A stretch of DNA of 48,766 bases from CAWUIO01 sp963922455. Lineage in GTDB: Bacteria; Bacteroidota; Bacteroidia; Cytophagales; Microscillaceae. The DNA is taken from positions 1-48,766 of the forward strand of contig CAWUIO010000047.1 of NCBI GenBank assembly GCA_963922455.1, in the 5' to 3' direction. Position 1 is the stretch's first letter. Every line of letters begins with the position of its first letter. This document shows positions 8,541 to 16,670 of this stretch, piece by piece. Under the pieces are notes generated by a model. The model had not been told where the DNA came from, ran no database searches, and saw nothing but the letters and a program-made list of their open reading frames with translations. Both the position numbers and the translations under genes were made by a program.

Positions 8541-10205
8541 TTATTTTACCAAAATCGGCAAAATAAATTCCTCCATAATCCGCTCTGGCTGCTTGGTCTT
8601 ACCGGTTCGGTAGTTTCCCGAGGTGATGACAGCCGTGAGTTGAAGCTCGGGTATGATAAAAATATACTGCCCCCCGGCTCCCCGACATTCTACCGAAGCA
8701 AGCTTTTTATCCCCAACTTGATAGTCCCAATGCCAAAATAAGTAGCCATAGGGATTTTTATCTCGGGTATTTTCCAAAATATCGTGCTTCTGCATAGAGC
8801 GCTCTACCCAAGCTTGGGGAATAATTTGCCTGCCCTCCCACGCTCCTTTTTGAAGGTACAGTCGCCCAAACTTGAGTAAGTCTCGTGGTCTTAGGTACCA
8901 ACCCCCTCCAAAATAAGGAAGCTCTTTATTATTGGCTTGAATGCGATAATTTTGAAATCCTAAGGGGCCAAATAATTTCTCGTGAATGTAAAACCCGAGT
9001 CGTTCTTCTATTTGACCTTGGAGGATGGGAGCCAATAAATGGGGGTTGGCAGAGCCATAATTGCTTACTTCACCGGGTGAAGATATCATGGCTGAGGATA
9101 AAATATGGCGAGTCCAGTCTTCCCGGCTTTGATAAGCCCCTTCATTGGCAAATGAATTTTGTTTGGAATCATCGGCATCCAAACCCGAGCTCATGGTCAG
9201 TAAATGAAATAAGCTAATTTGGTCTTTATCTTGACTCCAATCAACATTCGGAAATTCCTTTTCTAAATAAGGCTTCATTTTAACTTGCTCGTCAGGGAAA
9301 TAGTCATCGGCAATGGCTATGCCTAGCATGGCCGAGGCAAATGTTTTGGATAGTGAGCGGGTGTCGTGAGGAATATCTGGGCTGAAGCCATCAAAATATT
9401 CTTCCAAAATAATTGAGTCTCCCAAAGCCAGCAGTACTGCGTGGGTGCGCTCTAAAGTATCTTGCTCAATAGCGTCTATCATGGCCTGAAATCGCGGGTC
9501 AGGCCTAGGCGAATTTCTCTGTGGGGCTTTGTCTAAATCGCTTTCTCCAACTGCCCAGTCTTCATAGTCGGCAGGTAGCAGAAGAATTTCTGCTTTTTCT
9601 TTTAAAAAGCTTAATTGCAAAGGAATTTCCCCCTCCTGAATCGAGCCAGAAAATGTTATCCCCGAACGGATATCGCGAAAGGTAAAGCTTTGATCTTTTA
9701 CTTGGAGATCTTGCCCGTACATATAATGATAGCTGGGAGCCTTAAAATACGTTGCTGCCTCGTAGGTATCATCGTTTAGTTGCTCAAAGGAGACGTAAAA
9801 ACGAGGCTCGGAGCTCCCTTCGGAGATGAGCAAATCCCAATGGGCTTCCCAAGTACTTGATTCTGTGGGGCTAAAGTCTAGGTAGGAAAGGTGATGTCCG
9901 GTTTGGAGAAACACCATAGGAGATTCTGAACCTTCTCGTACGTTTACGCTAAGTTGGTCGCCATAGCTGGCTTGCCAAAGCCCCGCTCTGGTTTCTTGTA
10001 GAGGCAATTGCAGAGAATCATCTTTTCCCCAAAAAATCATCTGATAGCCTTCTAAGGAATCTTTTTGTAGTTCTATACGAAAAGCAAAAGGGCTAGGCTC
10101 AGACAGGACCCCGGACCAGCCGCCCAAAAAGGCTACCTGCTCAGCGGAATTTTGGCAAGCTATCGTGAGGAGCCATAGGCTCCCAATTAAACTATTTCTT
10201 ATCAT
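8541..10205 (-). CDS. Lipoprotein serine hydrolase, class C beta-lactamase fold
   Basis: A 554-residue protein. The N-terminus ends in LTIAC (Cys17), a lipobox, so it is probably a lipoprotein. Residues 25-220 form a beta-rich extra domain of unknown role. The C-terminal half is a beta-lactamase/penicillin-binding fold: SLSK at 284-287 is the SxxK motif with nucleophile Ser284, and SNYGSAN has Tyr383 at the place of the YxN motif. Such proteins act as esterases or D-amino peptidases more often than as true beta-lactamases. The third motif lies probably around the C-terminal CRGAGGQ stretch in place of KTG. The gene is transcribed alone toward R2. Confidence 0.88.
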   Translation of the reverse strand: MIRNSLIGSLWLLTIACQNSAEQVAFLGGWSGVLSEPSPFAFRIELQKDSLEGYQMIFWGKDDSLQLPLQETRAGLWQASYGDQLSVNVREGSESPMVFLQTGHHLSYLDFSPTESSTWEAHWDLLISEGSSEPRFYVSFEQLNDDTYEAATYFKAPSYHYMYGQDLQVKDQSFTFRDIRSGITFSGSIQEGEIPLQLSFLKEKAEILLLPADYEDWAVGESDLDKAPQRNSPRPDPRFQAMIDAIEQDTLERTHAVLLALGDSIILEEYFDGFSPDIPHDTRSLSKTFASAMLGIAIADDYFPDEQVKMKPYLEKEFPNVDWSQDKDQISLFHLLTMSSGLDADDSKQNSFANEGAYQSREDWTRHILSSAMISSPGEVSNYGSANPHLLAPILQGQIEERLGFYIHEKLFGPLGFQNYRIQANNKELPYFGGGWYLRPRDLLKFGRLYLQKGAWEGRQIIPQAWVERSMQKHDILENTRDKNPYGYLFWHWDYQVGDKKLASVECRGAGGQYIFIIPELQLTAVITSGNYRTGKTKQPERIMEEFILPILVK

Positions 10206-10413
10206 GGTATTTGGTTGTTATGGTTATGTAATCGCTTTGCTTTCCCCAAACAGCTATCCGGGCTTATGAAAGCCTAAGGAGCTTACAGGTTCAAGCGAAG
10301 TGAACTTTCCTTGAGTATTTTTTTCCTTATGATTTCTAAGGTATTATGAAATTACCACTTTTGTGGCCCTAAATAACAAAGAAATTACCCAAGCTTGCTT
10401 TAAAAAGTGGATA

Positions 10414-10447
10414 TAAAAAAAGCCAGACAGCGTAAAACAGTCTGGCT
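10414..10447 (-). terminator. Intrinsic terminator
   Basis: AGCCAGAC at 10421-10428 pairs perfectly with GTCTGGCT at 10440-10447 around an 11-nt loop. On the minus strand the hairpin is followed by TTTTTTAT (10420 down to 10413). It lies about 30 nt past the stop of the gene at 10475-10828, a textbook rho-independent terminator. Confidence 0.85.
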
Positions 10448-10474
10448 TATAAATTATTTTAAAAAAAAATTTAC

Positions 10475-10828
10475 CTAACGGATTCGGTATAAATCTCCTT
10501 CCTCAAAACCCGTAGTAATTACGTGTACTTGCTCAAATAAACCTGGGCTCTTAAATTCGTTTACCAGGGCGCTTTTCACTTTATTGAGGACTTCCATAAG
10601 ATGGTATTTTTTAGAATTCCGTCCTAAGCCCAGGTCTTTGTTTTTGGGTTGATAACCGACCCGTTCTGCCCATGTGTCATCTTCTTGGGAATACTGTTCA
10701 GAGCCGGTGATGGAGATTTTATATTCCTCTTCTTCTTCTATTATTCCAAAATTGATAGCGACAATCTGCTCCGGGATCACCTCACTTCGCTTAAGACTTT
10801 CTACCCAATGCTTTATTCTGGATTCCAT
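10475..10828 (-). CDS. Small acidic cytoplasmic protein, unknown
   Basis: A 117-residue protein with no signal peptide or membrane span. It has a run of five glutamates at about residues 31-35 and a mixed alpha/beta pattern: an N-terminal helix, strands around IVAINFGI and EYKISITG, then a long helix (about 76-92) and a final strand VHVITTGF. I do not recognise the family. It has its own terminator. The compact acidic alpha/beta build is compatible with an immunity or adaptor protein, but no toxin gene is adjacent, so this is only a thought. Confidence 0.65.
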   Translation of the reverse strand: MESRIKHWVESLKRSEVIPEQIVAINFGIIEEEEEYKISITGSEQYSQEDDTWAERVGYQPKNKDLGLGRNSKKYHLMEVLNKVKSALVNEFKSPGLFEQVHVITTGFEEGDLYRIR

Positions 10829-10972
10829 GTGGTTTTTGTTGTGTATCGTGATAAGATGCTGTTATTTATCCCTACGAAAATTTAAAGCTATGGGCCGGGC
10901 CTTCTAAGACAATATGAACTTGAATTTAGGCACTTGTGAGATTTCCCTCTGTTTTTAAAAAGGGATGGTTTA

Positions 10973-12391
10973 TCATACCTTATGTTTTTCTGCCATAACC
11001 AGTGCATAAGCCTGGGCAAAAGAAGCCACCGAACGGCTAATATCTTCTGAAGTAGTAGCCCAAGAACACACACTAATACGGATGACTTTTTTACCTTCCC
11101 AGAGAGACCCACCAGCCCAACATTCGCGTAGTTCTTGCACATGTTTTAAGGTTTGTTCGGTGATTGCGTCACTGGGGCAGCGGATAAGCACCTGATTAAA
11201 CACCACGTCGTTTAGTACTTCAAATCCTTCTAACTGGGAGATTTCCCCGGCAAATTGACGTGCACGCTCGTGCATGGTATTGATCATGGATTCAAGTCCT
11301 TCCCGACCTAAATATTTTAAAGTAGCCCAAAGCTCTATCACCCGAGAACGGCGAGACATTTCAGGGGTGTAAAACATGCCATCCCGTTTATCTCCTAATA
11401 TGATATAGGACCCACTCATATGTAAGGCAGAAACCATGGCTTCGGGGTCTGCGCAAAGGATAATCCCCGAGTCATAAGGAGTATTTAGGGTCTTGTGCCC
11501 ATCTAGGGCCCAGGAGTTGGCCAACTCTATTCCTTGGGTCAGATGCTTTAAGCTCTGGGTAGCCCCTGCCCAAAGGCCAAAGGCTCCATCAATGTGCACC
11601 CAAGCGCCGGCATCTTGGGCCTTTTGGCCGAGGGATTGAAAATCATCAAAGGAGCCACTATTTACATCCCCGGCTTGGAGTATCAAGAGACAAGAGGAGT
11701 CTAATTCGGGAACTTCATCGGCTCGTATCCTTCCCTGATTATCTACGGCTACCCACTCAATGTTACCTTTGCCCAGTCCATTGAGAGAAATTGCCTTTAA
11801 AATGGTAGAGTGGGCCTGCCGTCCGGTAATGACTCGTATAGGAGGAGCACCGAAAAGTCCTTTTTCACTAACATCCCAACCTTGGTGCATCAAGATTCGG
11901 TAACGCGCCGCGGCCAAGCCACAAAAGTTGGCCATAGAGGTGCCGCTTACAAAACCGGCTTTGCTGGTCGAGGGAAGCCCTAGTAAATCTATGAGCCACT
12001 GCTCTACAATTTCTTCTAATTTGGAAGATATGGGGGAAATAACTTGCATGGCCGTGTTCTGGTCCCAAAAGCTAGCTAGCAACTTGGCCAAAAGTCCTGT
12101 CGGTACAATACTTCCGTTTACAAACCCAAAGTATCTTCCTCCGATATGCGTTACGGCATTAGGGCTCCCCCAATTATGGAGATCTTCCAAAATTTGTCTT
12201 GCCTCACCAAGATGCTGAGGTAGGGGTTCCTCAAATTGATTTAGTTTAGGTAAATCTGTGGCTTTGGGAAACACGTGACGCTCAAATGCTTCGTCTAAAT
12301 ATCTCAATCCATACCCTTGTACTTGGGCAAATAAGGACTCATCTTGGAGTTCCTTACGCATTTGTTTTTGGAGGGGGGTAAGTTCTGGCAT
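10973..12391 (-). CDS. PLP-dependent group II amino acid decarboxylase family protein
   Basis: A 472-residue protein of fold type I. Key residues are all visible: GTSMANFCGLAAAR (150-163) for cofactor phosphate binding, His194 in RQAHST for ring stacking, Asp268 in HIDGAFG for the pyridine nitrogen, and the Schiff-base Lys300 in SWALDGHKTLNTPYDSG. This is the pattern of aromatic-L-amino-acid, glutamate and aspartate decarboxylases and related enzymes. Substrate choice cannot be decided from sequence; aromatic or acidic amino acids are typical. It stands about 80 bp downstream of a GNAT gene on the same strand. Confidence 0.9.
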   Translation of the reverse strand: MPELTPLQKQMRKELQDESLFAQVQGYGLRYLDEAFERHVFPKATDLPKLNQFEEPLPQHLGEARQILEDLHNWGSPNAVTHIGGRYFGFVNGSIVPTGLLAKLLASFWDQNTAMQVISPISSKLEEIVEQWLIDLLGLPSTSKAGFVSGTSMANFCGLAAARYRILMHQGWDVSEKGLFGAPPIRVITGRQAHSTILKAISLNGLGKGNIEWVAVDNQGRIRADEVPELDSSCLLILQAGDVNSGSFDDFQSLGQKAQDAGAWVHIDGAFGLWAGATQSLKHLTQGIELANSWALDGHKTLNTPYDSGIILCADPEAMVSALHMSGSYIILGDKRDGMFYTPEMSRRSRVIELWATLKYLGREGLESMINTMHERARQFAGEISQLEGFEVLNDVVFNQVLIRCPSDAITEQTLKHVQELRECWAGGSLWEGKKVIRISVCSWATTSEDISRSVASFAQAYALVMAEKHKV

Positions 12392-12471
12392 TGCTTCTTT
12401 AATTCATTGAAGCATCAAAATTAAACATTAGGAACTTCTGCCAAAGACTTTGGGTGAAAATAGCAGGTTTG

Positions 12472-13032
12472 TCAGGCTGGTTGTCTAAAACGCCAGGCTT
12501 TGCGATCTATGGATACGAGATTTTCGGCTACCCATTCACCTCGCTTTTGAAAGCCTTCTTCAATTCGCTTAATAAAATGAAAGCCATTTCGTAATAGGAC
12601 TTTTTCACTGGCTTGGTTCCAAAGAGCATAGGCCGCTTCAATTTTTTCTGCCTCTAAGGTAGCAAAGCCAAAGTCTAAGACCATTGCCAGGGCTTCGGTC
12701 ATGACGCCTCGGTTCTGGAAATTAGGATGGGTCCAAAAACCTACGCTCCAGACCGAGGTCTCTTTCGTTTGCCGAATAGAAATACGTCCTAAAAAATCTT
12801 GAGTTTTCTTGGATTCGATAACAAAAGCATAGCCTTTGCCTTCTTCCCAAGCTTGAAGATGGGCTTGATAGGGTGCTTCTAACTCGTCTATATGTTTGGG
12901 AGGGTCCCAGGCCATCCCTTCATTAAAGCCCGTGTGCTGACTAGCCGAAAAAATATGAGGCATGTCTTCTACACGAGGCGCCCGAAGTTGGTAGCGGTCT
13001 GAATCTAAGGTGAAGGCAAGAGATATGCTCAT
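12472..13032 (-). CDS. GNAT acetyltransferase, RimJ/RimL-like
   Basis: A 186-residue protein starting at the ATG at 13032 (MSISLAFTLD); the longer frame would start at a TTG at 13050. It has the RimJ/RimL pattern: an N-terminal YQLRAPRVEDM strand-helix, KTQDFLGRISIRQ, the acetyl-CoA region WTHPNFQNRGVMTEALAMVLDF, and the late LWNQASEKVLLRNGFHFIKRI segment. These enzymes acetylate protein N-termini or small amines; the substrate here is unknown. It is about 80 bp upstream of the decarboxylase gene and might share its transcript. Confidence 0.88.
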   Translation of the reverse strand: MSISLAFTLDSDRYQLRAPRVEDMPHIFSASQHTGFNEGMAWDPPKHIDELEAPYQAHLQAWEEGKGYAFVIESKKTQDFLGRISIRQTKETSVWSVGFWTHPNFQNRGVMTEALAMVLDFGFATLEAEKIEAAYALWNQASEKVLLRNGFHFIKRIEEGFQKRGEWVAENLVSIDRKAWRFRQPA

Positions 13033-13127
13033 AAAAAATTGCTTAGGCAAAGAGTTCTATTTGTGTCTAGTATTACTACAAAGCTTGTATAAGGAAATCA
13101 CTTTAACTATGAAAACTTTAGACAAAC

Positions 13128-13156
13128 TTGACTGGATTCTGATTGTATCATATAAG
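13128..13156 (+). promoter_or_regulatory. Possible promoter of sigma-70 form
   Basis: TTGACT at 13128-13133 and TATAAG at 13151-13156 are separated by exactly 17 nt. This fits the classical bacterial consensus but not the usual Bacteroidota one (TTTG and TAnnTTTG), and it could be chance in AT-rich DNA. It lies just before a small ORF at 13180. Confidence 0.25.
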
Positions 13157-13179
13157 TAATAAAAAAAAACTACTTACCC

Positions 13180-13311
13180 ATGACAATCAATCAAGAGTCT
13201 TTTCACTATTCCTTGCCAAGAACTATTGACCTCCCAAGCCTTTTTAAAAGAGTTTATGATAATTTAGAAAAAGACATCAAATCCATCGTGAGACTAAACA
13301 ACAGAATTTAA
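13180..13311 (+). CDS. Possible 43-residue small protein
   Basis: ATG at 13180, stop TAA at 13309-13311. The product is 43 residues with a proline-containing start and a basic, amphipathic C-terminal half (about residues 20-43). No family is recognised. Support is limited to its place behind a promoter-like sequence in a long gap between genes. It may be a chance ORF. Confidence 0.25.
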   Translation: MTINQESFHYSLPRTIDLPSLFKRVYDNLEKDIKSIVRLNNRI

Positions 13312-13765
13312 TCTTTTTTGGGCAAGGAGAATGAGGTGTATTTTCTATGCAAATATTATATTTTGAGCAGACTTTGGTTTATACAATTCGTTAAAAATAA
13401 TAAGTTAAGATTTGTAATTAGAAACTGTTTAAATTTAATTATATGGGCTGCAAAGGGCCATTTCGGGAACCTGATTTCATCAAATTCATCGCCCGTAGCG
13501 CTGCTATGCGCTCCCAATTTGATTTCATCAGAACCCCAAACTGACCCTTTTCGCCGACAAAAAATAAACACGAACAGTTTCTTAGACTTATTTTTGTTTT
13601 TCGAGAAAGTACCCATCTCTTCTAACGGCAAAATAACTTGGAAGTTAAACGCAAAGCCAAACTATTAGGACAGACGTTTGAGCATAACAGCAGTTTCGTT
13701 TGACCTTCAAAAAAACAGCTCCTAACAAACAGATATATTTTCCTAGCACAATACTTTATCTTTTC
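13312..13765. other. AT-rich gap with a nested palindrome, possible element remnant
   Basis: No convincing gene. ORFs on both strands here look like chance frames. At 13479-13523 there is a nested inverted repeat: ATCAAATT pairs with AATTTGAT, and inside it AGCGC (13497-13501) pairs with GCGCT (13508-13512) around TGCTAT. An 11-bp direct repeat TGATTTCATCA occurs at 13472-13482 and 13520-13530, overlapping its edges. The GAAACTGTTTAAA stretch near 13421 vaguely recalls insertion sequence ends. This could be the remnant of a mobile element; nothing proves it. Confidence 0.35.
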
Positions 13766-13882
13766 CTAGTTGTTTAGACTTAGGGCTTCTACTTTTCCAT
13801 CTTGCATCCCATGAAAACATCCCACAAATCTCCCTAAGGCTCTCACTTTAAAGTCAGAGTTTTCTCGTAATACGGCAAACAT
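13766..13882 (-). CDS. Possible 38-residue protein coupled to the macrodomain gene
   Basis: The ATG (13880-13882) overlaps the TGA stop of the macrodomain gene as TGATG, a classical arrangement for translational coupling. The product is 38 residues (MFAVLRENSD to the C-terminal ALSLNN), with a stop TAG at 13766-13768. No family is recognised. It may be a genuine small protein or the remains of a longer gene. Confidence 0.35.
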   Translation of the reverse strand: MFAVLRENSDFKVRALGRFVGCFHGMQDGKVEALSLNN

Positions 13883-14394
13883 CAAGATAGGCCTAATACG
13901 TCTTGGTATATATAAAAATTGGCCGAATCATAACAGACAAAGATCACCTTTTCTAGATGCTGAGGGGAAAAGCTTTGTACCGTTTCAATAGCTATGGGGG
14001 CTGCTTTCTCTCGGGGAAAGCGATAAATTCCGGTGCTTATGTTGGGAAATGCAATACTTTTGTATCCCTTCTCATCTGCTAATTGTAAACTATTTAGATA
14101 ACAGTTTTTAAGCTTGGACTCTTCGGCAGATTGGCCCTTATTCCAGACAGGGCCTACCGTATGGATCACTTTTTGGGCCACTAAATTACCGGCGGTAGTT
14201 ATTACAGCTTCCCCAATGGCACATCCTCCTTGGCGGTTTCTAATTTGTATACACTCTTCCAATATCGCCTTTCCCCCCGCCCGGTGTATCGCCCCATCTA
14301 CTCCCCCTCCCCCCAAAAGAGAGGAGTTGGCGGCATTGACAATCACATCTACGCGCACCTGGGTAATATCGTCTTGTATTAGCTCAATAATCAT
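13882..14394 (-). CDS. Macrodomain protein, probable O-acetyl-ADP-ribose deacetylase
   Basis: A 170-residue single-domain protein of the MacroD/YmdB type. The ADP-ribose binding loops are present: VDVIVNAANSSLLGGGGVDG (residues 15-34), which also supplies the catalytic Asp in GVDGAIHRAGG, and SIAFPNISTGIYRFP around residues 113-127 for the diphosphate. The group removes acetyl from O-acetyl-ADP-ribose or ADP-ribose from acidic residues of proteins. The ATG overlaps the stop of the transglutaminase gene by 4 nt, so the two are translated from one message. Confidence 0.93.
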   Translation of the reverse strand: MIIELIQDDITQVRVDVIVNAANSSLLGGGGVDGAIHRAGGKAILEECIQIRNRQGGCAIGEAVITTAGNLVAQKVIHTVGPVWNKGQSAEESKLKNCYLNSLQLADEKGYKSIAFPNISTGIYRFPREKAAPIAIETVQSFSPQHLEKVIFVCYDSANFYIYQDVLGLS

Positions 14395-15311
14395 TTTGAA
14401 GCGTCCTTCATTTCTATAAAATAAGCCTTAACGTCTATGGCCCCTCCCCAATATTGATACATCCAATAATGATAGCCGTTCAATTGCTCATCATTTCGTA
14501 TACTGGAGAGCGCCACATAGGTATTTTCTAGTGCGTCGTAAGATGGATTTCCTCCGGGGCTTGCATCCATACTTATCCAGCCATAATCCTCAAGGTAAAC
14601 CTCTGCCCAATCGTGGGATTTATTAGCTACATATTCCAAAACATAGCCTTCCTTAAAACGGGCCGGAATCTGGTTGGCCCGGCTCAAAGCAATAAACAAA
14701 TCCGCAAATTCGGTACAATCCCCTCCACCGCTTTGCAATGCTTTGAGGGCACCAATATCTTCTCCTTCGTAGCCATCATATTCTAAATACGTACGGAGAA
14801 AGTTAAAAATACTCTCGAGGGTATGTAGCGCACGATTTTTTTTAAGCTTACGGGCCAGCTTACGGATCTTGGGGTTTTCTATTTCAATATATTGTTCACT
14901 ACGAAGATATTTTGGGGAAACCGACCCAGTATGAGCCTGGGGAAATTGAAGCCTAGTACTCAAATCTTGCTTATAAATCCTGAGGTTAAGCTGAATTTCC
15001 AGGGTGTCTATGCTTGCCGGCTTTTCTATCCAAAACTCTGCATAGCGGTTTTCCTGCACTTGAAAAAGCCGGTACGGCTCTTGGGAATATACCACTTCCC
15101 TCACTTCTTGCCTACCCGGTATTTCCTGCGGAAGTAAACAACGGAGTTTGACTTTTTCTGTATTATCTGGGCAATACAGCACAAAACCCATAACAACCTT
15201 TGTATCTTTAAAATTTTGGGCCGGGCTAAACCCCCAACTCGTACAAAGTAAAAGAATGGGAACGTAAAACTTCCAAAAAAGCCTTTGAGCTATCACTTTC
15301 ATCTCTTCCAT
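14391..15311 (-). CDS. Secreted transglutaminase-like cysteine peptidase
   Basis: A 306-residue protein with an N-terminal hydrophobic export signal (about residues 12-31, ending SPAQ). The start is the ATG at 15311 or, equally possible, the one at 15302. A beta-rich N-terminal region is followed by the transglutaminase-like core with a complete triad: Cys199 in GGGDCTEFADLF, His233 in SHDWAEVYL and Asp249 in GWISMDAS. Bacterial members are usually peptidases or amidases acting outside the cytoplasm. It overlaps the macrodomain gene downstream by 4 nt. Confidence 0.88.
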   Translation of the reverse strand: MEEMKVIAQRLFWKFYVPILLLCTSWGFSPAQNFKDTKVVMGFVLYCPDNTEKVKLRCLLPQEIPGRQEVREVVYSQEPYRLFQVQENRYAEFWIEKPASIDTLEIQLNLRIYKQDLSTRLQFPQAHTGSVSPKYLRSEQYIEIENPKIRKLARKLKKNRALHTLESIFNFLRTYLEYDGYEGEDIGALKALQSGGGDCTEFADLFIALSRANQIPARFKEGYVLEYVANKSHDWAEVYLEDYGWISMDASPGGNPSYDALENTYVALSSIRNDEQLNGYHYWMYQYWGGAIDVKAYFIEMKDASK

Positions 15312-15332
15312 CTTAATTTTTGGCTAATACCA

Positions 15333-15464
15333 CGGGGCTTGCCCGCGCATCAAAAATAGGCACACAATCCCCAAGGGCTGCCTGCGCGGGCCGGGCTTTC
15401 GCTACTCGCTGCCTTTCCCCTCCGGGCCCCCACGAGCTCAAACAGGCCGCTCTATCCCTAAGCC
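15333..15464 (-). repeat. Structured intergenic element R3
   Basis: A 132-bp R copy in minus orientation. GCCCGCGCA at 15341-15349 pairs with TGCGCGGGC at 15383-15391, 9 bp. Compared with R1, the innermost pair has changed from C-G to A-T on both arms at once, which preserves pairing. The closing helix is GGCTT with AAGCC. It starts 21 bp upstream of the transglutaminase start codon and faces R4 across 89 bp. Confidence 0.87.
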
Positions 15465-15553
15465 TTCTTCCTTATAAGTCAAGATGAGCCCAAATGAAAA
15501 CTTCCACTTTTTAATTCCATCAAGGAATCAAATGTTCTCTTTGCCTACTCCTT

Positions 15554-15691
15554 GGCTTAGGGATAGCCACCCGAATGGGCGGAGACCGAAAGGGCCTGGC
15601 GGGCGAGGCGGCTCCGGCTTTGCTGGCTAGCCCGACCCGCCGGGTACATACTTCCATTACTACCTAGATTATATCTGGCGGGGAAGCCCCA
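15554..15691 (+). repeat. Structured intergenic element R4, second core type
   Basis: A 138-bp R copy in plus orientation. The ends match the family (GGCTTAGGGATAG and GGGGAAGCCCCA), but the core is different: it carries CCACCCGAATGGGCGGAGAC instead of the AGCGGC/GAGCTC core. The same core is found in R9. The GC helix CCCGCC at 15636-15641 pairs with GGCGGG at 15677-15682. Its right end is 4 bp from the stop codon of the coxF-like gene. Confidence 0.82.
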
Positions 15692-15695
15692 GAAC

Positions 15696-16670
15696 TCAAG
15701 CAAAAGCGTATTTGGCGGGCTCTTTCTCAAAGGATTCCTTACAGCCATCGCAACAAAAATAATACGATTTTTCCTCGTACTCGATGACATGCTTAGCCGT
15801 ACTTTTCTGTACCGGGATCCCACAGACGGGATTGACAAAAAGGTCGGGGTTTGCTTGCAAAGCTGAGGTATCGGCTTGAGGGATGAGTCCTTCTTCCGGC
15901 TCCGCTCGCATAAATTCAATTATCTCGGCTAAGATGCTTATCGCCACTTCTTCAGGCAGTTTCGCATTAATTTTCAAACCGGCGGGGGTTTTGATTTGCT
16001 TGAGTTGGTCAAAGGTAATTCCCCGCTTACGGAGTTGATTAAATACCGCATGGGCCTTTCGGCGGCTGGCTACAAATGAAATATAAGGAGCTTTGCAGAG
16101 TAGGGCCTGCTCTAGGGCGTCTTCGTCATTCTCTCCTTGGGTACAAACCACAATGCAGGTATTGGCGTGTACCTGCTCACTTCTCAAATCGGCTTCGCTC
16201 ACTTGCTCTACCCCCGGAAAAGCCGATTTATCAACTCCTTTGGCCAATACCTCCAAGCTATAAGCCATTGCCTGACTAATCTTGGCCAAGGCCATCGCCA
16301 CGTGAGATTTACCCAAAATAATGAGATGCGGTCGAGGTAAAATAGGCTCGATGTAAATTTCTACCGAGCCACCACTATGACAAGTCATGGGGTATTCCTT
16401 TACGCCCGAAACTTCTTCTCCACTACTCTGCGGACTAATCCGTACCAAGCGTGGTTTGCCTTCTTCAATAGCCAAACTCGCTTCTTTGAGGACAATCCCC
16501 CGGGTACACCCTCCCCCAATCCAACCCGAAATTTTACCATCTTTTCGGATGATGGCTTTATCACCGGGCTTGCCCGAGGAAGGAATCTGGCGATTAACTA
16601 CAAAAGCCAAAGCAAAGGATTCTTTATCTTGGTAGAGGTTTTGAGCCTCTTGTAAAAATTCTTTAAACAT
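15696..16670 (-). CDS. coxF: XdhC/CoxF-type maturation factor fused to a YHS domain
   Basis: A 324-residue protein. Residues 1-115 are the XdhC/CoxI N-domain (the GKPGDKAIIRKDGKISGWIGGGC stretch, then CHSGGSVEIYIEPI). Residues 118-255 are the Rossmann-like XdhC C-domain (LIILGKSHVAMALAKI). From about residue 274 there is a YHS metal-binding domain with Cys283, Cys306, Cys307 and Cys310 (NPVCGIPV, YYFCCDGCKESF). XdhC-family proteins insert sulfurated molybdenum cofactor into xanthine dehydrogenase-type enzymes; in cox clusters they help mature CoxL. The YHS addition suggests a metal-handling step, perhaps copper, but that is inference. It overlaps coxE by 8 nt and is the last gene of the operon, ending at R4. 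Confidence 0.88.
   Translation of the reverse strand: MFKEFLQEAQNLYQDKESFALAFVVNRQIPSSGKPGDKAIIRKDGKISGWIGGGCTRGIVLKEASLAIEEGKPRLVRISPQSSGEEVSGVKEYPMTCHSGGSVEIYIEPILPRPHLIILGKSHVAMALAKISQAMAYSLEVLAKGVDKSAFPGVEQVSEADLRSEQVHANTCIVVCTQGENDEDALEQALLCKAPYISFVASRRKAHAVFNQLRKRGITFDQLKQIKTPAGLKINAKLPEEVAISILAEIIEFMRAEPEEGLIPQADTSALQANPDLFVNPVCGIPVQKSTAKHVIEYEEKSYYFCCDGCKESFEKEPAKYAFA

Noticed and set aside
13318..13668. 116-codon ORF and the opposite 91-codon ORF at 13356-13631
   Set aside because: Both lie over the nested palindrome, show no family pattern and have composition like the surrounding AT-rich gap.
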